From Waterburya agarophytonicola KI4 (lineage in GTDB: Bacteria; Cyanobacteriota; Cyanobacteriia; Cyanobacteriales; Xenococcaceae), in NCBI RefSeq assembly GCF_020640915.1, contig NZ_JADWDC010000018.1, positions 1 to 64,000 of the forward strand: DNA of 64,000 nucleotides. Direction: 5' to 3'. The notes under the pieces were generated by a model that did not search any database, was not told where the DNA came from, and saw nothing but the letters and a program-made list of their open reading frames with translations. The position numbers and the translations under genes are program-made. Below, piece after piece: positions 37,818 through 44,902 of this stretch (positions are counted from its first letter, which is position 1; the number at the start of each line of letters is the position of its first letter).

Positions 37818-38201
37818 AATTGAAGTACCTCCGTTCTTAGGAGCGCAGTTTAACGACTTGAGCATTTCGGTCATCTTGAGGAGTTGGGAGATAGGCACTT
37901 TAACGCTTATTCCTAATCTCTAGCTGTAGTTTTTCAAGACGTTACATATGAAGTTCTAGGCTTACTCCCTTAGCTCTTGCTAATAGTGATTCAGTGATTC
38001 ACTCCTAAAAAGTGTTCTATCCCCTACTCTATCTGTGGTGACGTTGTAGAAATAAGCTCGCTTGATGTTCTGAAGTCTCATGTTGTTTAGCTTGTGAAGT
38101 GCTTGCTATATAATAATTATAGTTATTAGTAGTATTAATGTAACCAGTAAAAACATCTAACTTTGAGGCTAGGAAATTAATACATAGCCCCTCACTAACT
38201 T
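37818..38201. other. Gene-free stretch inside the element
   Basis: About 380 bases between two minus-strand genes. It includes the ribosome-binding site of the small gene to its left and AT-rich DNA with runs such as TATATAATAATTATAGTTAT (near 38,106). I see no further gene or clear structure. Confidence 0.35.
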
Positions 38202-38753
38202 CTAATTCCTCAACAGATGCTTGATTTCTAAATAGCTGTCTGAATACTCATCAAAGTCTGAACCCCACAGTAACTCAGTTAACCATACTAGCCCTTTGAG
38301 AATCGTCGTAAAGCCTTGGTCAATATAGGGAAGGGTAAATACAACCAAGCTCTTAATAACCACTCCTAGCCTTACTAGAAGCCACCCTGAAGCCATTACA
38401 CTAGCGATAATAACTACAGCTAAAGGATACAGCATAGTTATAGGAGTAGCAGCACTGGGAATTACTCTACCAGTAGTCTCTACAGCGTCATCGCTTGACG
38501 CGATTCCTACAGCTTCTACAGTAGGTGCAATTTGCTCTATTTGTGCTTGTGAGGCTTCAAGTTCTTCAATAGTAATATCAGCCTCTTGAGCCATTACTTC
38601 TTGCTCACCACACTCTACTAGGTAGTCAGTAATGGAATTAATGTATGATAGCTTCTTGCGCTTGTCTCCTTCGATAAGAATATCGTTTGCGAATGCAAAT
38701 GCTTTTAGGTCAGAAAGTGAAGTGGATTGGATTGTTTGTAGAGTAATTGACAT
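38202..38753 (-). CDS. Unknown membrane protein of the element
   Basis: The 183-aa protein starts MSITLQTIQSTSLSDLKAFA, where residues 10-50 resemble a SAP/Rho-N-like helix-extended-helix (SLSDLKAFAFANDILIEGDKRKKLSYINSI, read as a pattern). An acidic linker follows (about 60-95), then two hydrophobic segments (about 105-130 and 133-160), probably membrane-spanning. I do not recognise a family. A nucleic-acid-binding domain joined to a membrane hairpin is unusual. Confidence 0.6.
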   Translation of the reverse strand: MSITLQTIQSTSLSDLKAFAFANDILIEGDKRKKLSYINSITDYLVECGEQEVMAQEADITIEELEASQAQIEQIAPTVEAVGIASSDDAVETTGRVIPSAATPITMLYPLAVVIIASVMASGWLLVRLGVVIKSLVVFTLPYIDQGFTTILKGLVWLTELLWGSDFDEYSDSYLEIKHLLRN

Positions 38754-38921
38754 GATGTAAACCTTTGATTGTAGTGAAGTGGTTTGGTTAAGTTGCAGTT
38801 CGGCTGTGTAGTGCTGCCTTTGCTGCTTATATCTCTATTATGTCACTATGTAGTGCTAATGTCAACAATTAATTTCAATTATTTGGAACATCCATAAATA
38901 GTGATGTAAATTCTTACTGGT

Positions 38922-39383
38922 TTACTTAATCCCCATAGCTAATACTTGTTCCTGTAAGTCCTTGTCACGAGATAGTCTGACTAATGCTTGAGGGTCTGAT
39001 GATTGCCTCCATAGCTCTCCTACTTGAGCATTATCTGTTTTCCAAGTAGAGAACCAGTCTTTTTCACCAGTAGCAATATCTTCACCTAGAACTCTTATAA
39101 GCCTTTGACCCATATAGCTAGAGGTGGGATTCTTATGAGTTCTTAGAATTCTATATACCAAACCCGCTTGAAATTTATTAGCTCGGAGTACTGGTTTAGC
39201 AGGTTTTATTTTTGGCATAGGTGCAGATTTCATTGCCATCTTGAAAGACACAAATCTACAACCAAGACCTTGGATTTTGACTAGAAACACGTGGCGAAAG
39301 ACCTTGTAGTGAGTTACTTGTTCAGGCTTAACGCCATATTTAACAGCTACTTGTTTGGGGTCTGGAATTAATTTAGTTTGCAT
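38922..39383 (-). CDS. Unknown basic protein of the element
   Basis: The 153-aa protein starts MQTKLIPDPKQVAVKYGVKP and is soluble and basic, with no motif I recognise. The C-terminal part (GELWRQSSDPQALVRLSRDKDL) is helical. It is 168 bases upstream of the membrane-protein gene in the same direction. Confidence 0.55.
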   Translation of the reverse strand: MQTKLIPDPKQVAVKYGVKPEQVTHYKVFRHVFLVKIQGLGCRFVSFKMAMKSAPMPKIKPAKPVLRANKFQAGLVYRILRTHKNPTSSYMGQRLIRVLGEDIATGEKDWFSTWKTDNAQVGELWRQSSDPQALVRLSRDKDLQEQVLAMGIK

Positions 39384-39538
39384 TTTCTCAATAGTGAAGG
39401 GTTATTGAGGGAGAGCTATGTATGCAAATGTCTTGAAGAGTTGTGATTTGCTTATATTATCATTATAGCTTAGGGGTGTCACCTTGTCAATAGATAATTT
39501 CAAAGATACTATTTGGGTGGTGCTACTGAGTTTTGAAA

Positions 39539-39697
39539 ATGCCGAGTAACAAGCCTAGATTGTGTGCTAGACCGACAAGGGATGAAGAAGTGAGGATAAG
39601 AAGACTGGCAGATAGCTATGGATTAAGTGTTAGCCAATATTTAATTAGATGTGCGCTAGCTTATCCTCAGTTAATTGAGAAGACTAAGGATTTATAA
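39539..39697 (+). CDS. 52-residue ribbon-helix-helix protein next to the recombinases
   Basis: ATG 39539-39541 opens a 52-codon frame (MPSNKPRLCARPTRDEEVRI) with the RHH pattern: a strand (RLCARPT) followed by helices EEVRIRRLADSYG and SVSQYLIRCALAYP. It ends 6 bases inside the convergent tyrosine-recombinase-like gene. As a small DNA-binding protein close to the integrase module it is a candidate recombination directionality factor or regulator; this is inference from position. Confidence 0.55.
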   Translation: MPSNKPRLCARPTRDEEVRIRRLADSYGLSVSQYLIRCALAYPQLIEKTKDL

Positions 39698-40057
39698 CTC
39701 TGGAATATCAAACCCGTTTTTCTTTGCTGATAAATAGAAGTTAACAATAGTCTCTGTTGAATTACCGCTAATCCTGGCAATGGTTGCTATGTCCTCCCCA
39801 CTTCTAACTAACCTAGTGATGAAAGAATGCCTTAAGGAGTAATTCCTGTACTTTTTCTCAAGCTTGCCATCTATCATTAATCCTTTTACTACAGTGTTCC
39901 AGTATCTTCTTAACGTTCTACTACTGACTGGATATTTCTTCGTCAGTACCTCAAAGGATGCCTTACTGGTATTTGACTTAAGTAGTTCTTGGTATTTCTG
40001 ATAAGCTTCCTGTATTTCTTCTAACGTAAGGGTTCTATGGATAGGTACTTCAGTCAT
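39692..40057 (-). CDS. Truncated tyrosine recombinase-like protein
   Basis: The 121-aa protein ends with a tyrosine-recombinase catalytic tail: YSLRHSFITRLVRSGEDIATIARISG, then ETIVNFYLS with the nucleophilic Tyr near residue 107. The box II Arg is kept (YSLR, with the usual preceding His as Tyr), but the later His/Trp position is Asn (SGNST), and the box I Arg and core N-terminal domain are missing. Full recombinases are about 300 residues. It is either a remnant or a small protein reused as a regulator. It sits 58 bases downstream of the serine recombinase. Confidence 0.7.
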   Translation of the reverse strand: MTEVPIHRTLTLEEIQEAYQKYQELLKSNTSKASFEVLTKKYPVSSRTLRRYWNTVVKGLMIDGKLEKKYRNYSLRHSFITRLVRSGEDIATIARISGNSTETIVNFYLSAKKNGFDIPEL

Positions 40058-40115
40058 CTCGATAGTTTGATGTTTATTTTTTGTATCCTATCTCAATGGG
40101 AATGTCAATATCTTG

Positions 40116-41546
40116 TCACACCTTAAAGGTAAAGGTAGGAACACCATCTCTGATATCAATCCTAGAGATGAACTCAGCAAATAACCTTAACTTTTGGTCA
40201 AAACTAGCGCGCTGCCAAAATTCCATTGTTTGACCAAATTCAGCTAGTTTTTCTCTCTGTGCTTGAGTCTCCAAAATATCCTTAGTATTATCCAGATAGA
40301 GCAACTTCTGTAATTCCTGTTCCTTTTCTCTAATAACACCCTCTAATCCTGGTACTGTCATAGCAGTATTCTTTAATGTCTCAATCTGCCTCTGCAAATC
40401 AGGAACTTCTTTAGGAGTAACGATAACAGGGTCGTCATATACTTTATTAGCAATAACCCTTGCTCTCCTGGTCAGGGCTTCTATAGTCTGGAACTCCAGG
40501 TCATCAGGCGTTAATCCAGAATATCCAACCTGTGAACAACGACATATTTCTTGCCGTAGTTTCCTACGAGTAATTACCTTAGCTGCTTTTGGATTAGCAT
40601 TAGAGCATAGAACATAACGATACTTACCACAGTTTGACTGGACTCTCATCTCTGACTTGCATTCACCACAAAACATAATATTTTTCCAAAGATTACGTCT
40701 CTTCTTATTAGGATTCCAACCTTTTACGGGTCTATTAAGCAGCTTATCTAGGGTAATTAACCTACTACCGAAGACCAAAGGGTCATGTGTACCATAGATA
40801 ATCTCGTCAGTAACTTTGTAATGTAGATTACCTCTGATTTCCTGCCTCCTCAAAAATCTCCTTATACCCGATGCTTCAGTAGGGTATTTTAAGTGTCTTA
40901 CCTTAGTATCTGTAGTACCATATTTCTCTAACATTTGATGAATAGTACCTCTATGAGAATGAGTCACAATATAAGTATCTACAATATCATTGGCTATCTG
41001 CCAGAATGAGGTTTTAGTATCCATGTAAAAGTCATGATTGGGTACTAGCTTATTACCATCCTTTTCATAAGGAAAGATTGCTCTTTGAGGTATGTGATTC
41101 TCTCTAATATACTTAGCTCCATCAATAGCCCTTCTCTTATTCCTTTCCGCTTCATATTGATAAAAGCTAATCTGTAAATTACCTTGTAAGCCTTCCTCTG
41201 GACTCTCAAATTTATACTCATCAAAGGATAGGTTATATAGCTTAACCCCTGTCTCTAATAGTAGTGCCTTAATCACTTGGAACTCCACCAAATTACGAGT
41301 TAGCCTTGAGAGGTCGTTAGGTAAGAAGATGGCATTAATTTGACCTTTGATAGCCATCTCTTTTACTTTTTTGTAGCTACTCCTTTCTGCCGTAGTACCA
41401 CTACCAATATCATAAAAAATTTGTTCATCCTTAAAGCCTATCTTTCTAGCTCTTGATTGATAATGAGATAACGTAGATGCCCTCTCACTTTGGTTACTAG
41501 TACTTACCCTGTAATAGAAGCAAGCACTATCTAAACTGAATGTCAT
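40116..41546 (-). CDS. Large serine recombinase (integrase/excisase), XisF-like class
   Basis: The 476-aa protein has the resolvase/invertase catalytic domain at its N-terminus: FYYRVSTSNQSERASTL with nucleophile Ser15, and NDLSRLTRNLVEFQ with the conserved arginines. The recombinase domain follows (YIRENHIPQRAIFPY), then a zinc-ribbon (FCGECKSE ... YVLCSNA, about residues 293-325) and a coiled-coil (LQRQIETLK ... EKEQELQKLL). This domain order is that of phage large serine integrases and of XisF, which excises the fdxN element in heterocyst-forming cyanobacteria. It is the last gene before the right junction. Its ATG overlaps the TGA of the chimeric SDR frame (ATGA). Confidence 0.93.
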   Translation of the reverse strand: MTFSLDSACFYYRVSTSNQSERASTLSHYQSRARKIGFKDEQIFYDIGSGTTAERSSYKKVKEMAIKGQINAIFLPNDLSRLTRNLVEFQVIKALLLETGVKLYNLSFDEYKFESPEEGLQGNLQISFYQYEAERNKRRAIDGAKYIRENHIPQRAIFPYEKDGNKLVPNHDFYMDTKTSFWQIANDIVDTYIVTHSHRGTIHQMLEKYGTTDTKVRHLKYPTEASGIRRFLRRQEIRGNLHYKVTDEIIYGTHDPLVFGSRLITLDKLLNRPVKGWNPNKKRRNLWKNIMFCGECKSEMRVQSNCGKYRYVLCSNANPKAAKVITRRKLRQEICRCSQVGYSGLTPDDLEFQTIEALTRRARVIANKVYDDPVIVTPKEVPDLQRQIETLKNTAMTVPGLEGVIREKEQELQKLLYLDNTKDILETQAQREKLAEFGQTMEFWQRASFDQKLRLFAEFISRIDIRDGVPTFTFKV

Positions 41547-42277
41547 CTTAAATCATGTAGTATGTCGTAACTATTGGTACATATAGCATACCATTGATTT
41601 ACCCACCTGTCACTTAATCTTGGCATTAAACCTGGATTAAATACATTAACAGTAATTGACGGTATTTCTTGCTGTTGAAGACGGCGATCTAATTCGTAGG
41701 CACAGAGAATATTACAGAGCTTAGAGGTAGTATAAGCAATTCGTCCAATTTCGCCTATGTTTTTATTTTTGAGCGCAGGATCTTTTTGAGGGTATGCCAT
41801 TAATTGTGGATCGCGAAAATAAGGTTTAGGCATTCCTGTTGTCTTACTAGAATCATGGGTATCACTACTAACCAGAACAATTCTCCCAGGTTTAGCTAGT
41901 TGAGATAAAAGTAGATTGATTAATAAAAAATGCCCTAGATGATTCACGCCAAAGGTAGTATCAAAACCATTTTTAGTATAGGTTTGTCTTTGAATAAACT
42001 GCACTCCTGCATTGCAAATTACGGCATTCAAAGGAGGTAAATCGCGATGGGATAATTCAGTGGCAAAAGTTCTTATAGAAGCGAGATCGGCTAAATCCAA
42101 CTCCATTGCTTCAATGCGATCGCATTTCGTCGCTTCTTTAATCGTAATTACTGCTTGGTTGGCTTTATCTAGATTACGACAAGCCAGAATAATATACCAA
42201 TTCTCATCTCGGGAAATTTCTTGGGCGCAAGCATATCCCAAGCCACTATTTGCTCCAGTAATAACGACTGTCTTCAT
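41543..42277 (-). pseudogene. 5' part of SDR gene split by the element, with a chimeric tail
   Basis: Residues 1-219 are an SDR of the protochlorophyllide-reductase/retinol-dehydrogenase type: VVITGANSGLGYACA, VICNAGVQF, SSDTHDSSK and the catalytic AYTTSKL. The protein then runs over the junction at 41,621 into element DNA for 25 unrelated residues (RLSDRWVNQWYAICTNSYDI...) and stops at 41543. The missing C-terminal 97 residues are at 27,870-28,163. The N-terminal half keeps all catalytic residues, so a shortened enzyme is possible but probably unstable. Excision would restore the gene exactly in frame. Confidence 0.9.
41601..41624. other. Right attachment site of the element (arm and core)
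   Basis: The arm TTTACCCA (41598-41605) is followed by 15 bases and the core TGGC (41621-41624), after which host SDR coding sequence begins. With the left end, the circular form would carry ACCCA-15 bases-TGGC-13 bases-TGGGT, an inverted-arm attP whose centre falls between T and G of the core. Confidence 0.7.
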
Positions 42278-42426
42278 TTTATCTACCTAGTATAAATTAC
42301 GATTGGTTTTTAGATTAATTACAAAATTTATATTATCTATGAAGAAATAGCCACCTTGAATCATTCCACCTCAAGTTAGAATGAGCGATACAGTTCTTTT
42401 TATCGATCTATTTCGGGTAGCTAGTT

Positions 42427-43704
42427 ATGAATCCTGCTTTATCTCAATTTGGTTTGCAAATGTCTCAGCTAACGGGAGTTAGAGCAATTATGAAAGACAT
42501 TATAGAAACCTTGAGAAATAGTGGAGGGAAAGAATTTATCAATCTCAGTGCGGGAAATCCCGTGATTTTACCCGAAGTAGAACAATTATGGCGTAATTGT
42601 ACTCAAGAATTACTCGATAGCGATGAATATGGCGAAGTTGTCTGTCGTTATGGCTCTTCTCAAGGTTATACGCCCTTGATAGAGGCGGTAATTAAAGATT
42701 TTAATACCCGTTATGACTTGGAGTTAAGCGATCGCAATATTTTGATTACAGGAGGCTCTCAGGCACTATATCTCTATGCTGCCAATGCTTTTGGTGGTTA
42801 TACCCCATCGGGAGAGTTGAGACAGGTAGTATTGCCCCTTTCTCCCGATTATACTGGCTACGGCGGAGTTAGTCTGACTCCAGAAGCTTTGGTTGCTTAT
42901 AAGCCTACTTTAGATCTAAATGAGGATAAGCATCGCTTTAAATATCGCCCTGATTTTAGTCAATTACAAATCAATCAACAAACAGGCTGTGTAATCTTTT
43001 CTCGCCCTTGTAATCCTACGGGAAACGTAATTAGCGATGATGAAGTCAATAAAATAGCAAATTTAGCTGCTAGTCATGATGTCCCCGTATTAGTTGATTC
43101 CGCCTATGCGCCGCCTTTCCCCGCGCTAAACTTCACCGATATGAATCCCCAGTTTGGCGATAATATCATTCACTGCATGAGTTTATCCAAAGCAGGATTA
43201 CCAGGGGAAAGAATAGGTATTGCCATTGGCGATCGCAAATTAATTGAAATATTAGAATCATTTCAAACCAATGCTTGCATTCATTCCTCTAGATACGGAC
43301 AGGCGATCGCAGCAAGAGCGATCGCATCTGGTAAACTAGCAGATATTGCCGTGAATGTTATTCGCCCTCACTATCAACGCAAAATAAAAGTATTGGAAGA
43401 CACTTTAGACGCAGCAATGCCCAAAGATATTCCTTGGTATCTCCACCAAGGAGAAGGCGCGATTTTCGGGTGGTTGTGGCTCAAAGATTTGCCCATGACA
43501 GACTGGGAATTTTATCAAGAATTGAAGCAAGTAGGGGTAATTGCTGTACCTGGAAGTACCTTCTTTCCTGGTTTAAAAGAAGATTGGCAACATAAACAAC
43601 AATGTCTTAGAATTAGCCTTACTGCAACGGAAGCAGAAATCGCTGAAGCCATGAAACGGTTGGCTAAAGTAGCGAAGAAAGTTTATCAAACCCTTACTGT
43701 ATAA
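42427..43704 (+). CDS. avtA: Valine-pyruvate aminotransferase-like PLP enzyme
   Basis: The 425-aa protein is a fold-type I aminotransferase: MNPALSQFGLQMSQLTGVRAIM and FINLSAGNPVILPEVE are typical of AvtA-type enzymes. ITGGSQALYLYAANAF binds PLP phosphate, SRPCNPTGN and VDSAYAPPFP hold the Asn and Asp/Tyr contacts, and SLSKAGLPGERIGI contains the Schiff-base Lys. It interconverts valine or alanine with their keto acids. It is followed after 50 bases by rimM on the same strand. Confidence 0.9.
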   Translation: MNPALSQFGLQMSQLTGVRAIMKDIIETLRNSGGKEFINLSAGNPVILPEVEQLWRNCTQELLDSDEYGEVVCRYGSSQGYTPLIEAVIKDFNTRYDLELSDRNILITGGSQALYLYAANAFGGYTPSGELRQVVLPLSPDYTGYGGVSLTPEALVAYKPTLDLNEDKHRFKYRPDFSQLQINQQTGCVIFSRPCNPTGNVISDDEVNKIANLAASHDVPVLVDSAYAPPFPALNFTDMNPQFGDNIIHCMSLSKAGLPGERIGIAIGDRKLIEILESFQTNACIHSSRYGQAIAARAIASGKLADIAVNVIRPHYQRKIKVLEDTLDAAMPKDIPWYLHQGEGAIFGWLWLKDLPMTDWEFYQELKQVGVIAVPGSTFFPGLKEDWQHKQQCLRISLTATEAEIAEAMKRLAKVAKKVYQTLTV

Positions 43705-43754
43705 GTAATAAATTAGAGACGAACGGCTGTTCGCCCATACATGAGTAACAAGTA

Positions 43755-44396
43755 ATGAGTAGTGAAGAAATAGAATGGCTAGAAGTGGGGACAATTACCT
43801 CTCCCCAAGGTTTAAAAGGAGAATTGCGAGTATATCCAGATTCCGACTTTCCCGAACGATTTATTCAAGCTGGTAAACGATGGGTGCGAGATCCCAAGAC
43901 TTCCCAGGTAAAAGAAGTGCAGTTAAGGGGAGGAAGATATATAGCAGGTAAAAACCTCTATGTAATTAAACTCGAAGGAGTGGAAAGTCGCGAGACGGCG
44001 GAGGAATTTCGTGATTACGAACTTTTGGTTGATAAAAGCGATCGCCCTAAACTAAAAAATGATGAATATCATGTCTCAGATTTAGTTGGTTTAGAAGTTT
44101 ATCACCAAGAAACCCAAGAAAACCTCGGTGTAGTAATTGATTTATATTCAGCGGGCAACGATTTATTAGAGATTCAATTACACAAACAACCAGAATTAGA
44201 AGTTAAACAAGACACCGATCTTTCTCAAATAAGTCGTCGTAGCAAGCGCAAAAAATATCGACCAAAATCAAACAAGCCCTTAACAATATTTATTCCCTTT
44301 GTGAGAGAAATAGTACCCATTGTCGATATTTCTAATAACAAGATCGAAATATCTCCTCCTGATGGTTTGATAAACATTCACGAAACCAAAGATTAA
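43755..44396 (+). CDS. rimM: Ribosome maturation factor RimM
   Basis: The 213-aa protein starts WLEVGTITSPQGLKGELRVYPDSDFPERF, the RimM N-terminal beta-barrel signature, and its C-terminal PRC-barrel has VSDLVGLEVYHQE and IPFVREIVPIVDI. It acts in 30S (16S rRNA 3' domain) maturation. An insertion of about 25 residues in the PRC domain is very basic (RRSKRKKYRPKSNK), longer than in most bacteria. It lies 50 bases downstream of avtA. Confidence 0.95.
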   Translation: MSSEEIEWLEVGTITSPQGLKGELRVYPDSDFPERFIQAGKRWVRDPKTSQVKEVQLRGGRYIAGKNLYVIKLEGVESRETAEEFRDYELLVDKSDRPKLKNDEYHVSDLVGLEVYHQETQENLGVVIDLYSAGNDLLEIQLHKQPELEVKQDTDLSQISRRSKRKKYRPKSNKPLTIFIPFVREIVPIVDISNNKIEISPPDGLINIHETKD

Positions 44397-44421
44397 CGAT
44401 CTTTATTAATTCAGCGATTGA

Positions 44422-44856
44422 TTAAAGCCAAATAAGCTGAGGTGGCTTGCTTAATTCTCCAAAAACGATCGCATTTTGCTGAAATCTATGACCAATTGCG
44501 ATCGCTTTATCCTCCTCGATACCCAATATAAAAACACTTTTTTCTGGCAGCCAAACACCATCTCGATCTTTACCCACTGCATCCAAAAAAGCTAAACTTT
44601 GCCATCTCAATAATTCAATCAAACTTTGATCGCGCTGTTTATTTTCTGCTGCTGATAAAGATTGAGAATAGGGATTATATGCCGTAATTAAAGCCCAGGT
44701 AGTGCAATTATATTCTTCTAAAATAAAATCTAATTCTCGATTATGGCAATCTATAGATAACCGTATTATTTTCTGGTTATAGTAAACCTCGTAAACTGCA
44801 TCTTGATAAGCCTGGTGTAAATCGTCTATTTCTTTTTCTGTAAACTGAGGCTTAGA
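44422..44856 (-). CDS. DUF3293 family protein
   Basis: The 144-aa protein contains the DUF3293 core: WALITAYNPYSQSLSAAENKQRDQSLIELL followed by the C-terminal SVFILGIEEDKAIAIGHRFQQNAIVF. Function is unknown. The ATG at 44856 (MSKPQFTEKEID) is preferred to one 13 codons upstream, which runs close to the divergent ilvA start. Confidence 0.8.
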   Translation of the reverse strand, partial: SKPQFTEKEIDDLHQAYQDAVYEVYYNQKIIRLSIDCHNRELDFILEEYNCTTWALITAYNPYSQSLSAAENKQRDQSLIELLRWQSLAFLDAVGKDRDGVWLPEKSVFILGIEEDKAIAIGHRFQQNAIVFGELSKPPQLIWL

Positions 44857-44902
44857 CATAATTTGATAGAATTTAGAACTACCCTTAAATAGCATCCTGC
44901 CA

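Larger units (their letters stand above)
28164..41624. mobile_element. 13.46-kb integrated element resembling a phage satellite, inserted in an SDR gene
   Basis: The ends are set by the split SDR gene and the duplicated core TGGC (28164-28167 and 41621-41624). Inside are a large serine recombinase at the right end, a primase-helicase, a terminase large subunit and probable small subunit, HTH and ribbon-helix-helix proteins, a vestigial tyrosine recombinase and several small unknown genes. No portal, capsid, tail, conjugation or relaxase gene is visible. HIP1 sites, frequent on both sides, are absent, and I found no GATC inside. The combination of own integrase, own replication protein and terminase without structural genes is typical of phage satellites that use a helper phage's particles. 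A decayed prophage is the main alternative. Confidence 0.85.

Noticed and set aside
28164-41624. Element considered as an integrative conjugative element
   Set aside because: No relaxase, coupling protein or type IV secretion gene is visible; terminase and primase point to a phage-related element.
28164-41624. Element considered as a complete prophage
   Set aside because: 13.5 kb with no portal, capsid, tail or lysis gene is too small and incomplete, although descent from a prophage cannot be excluded.
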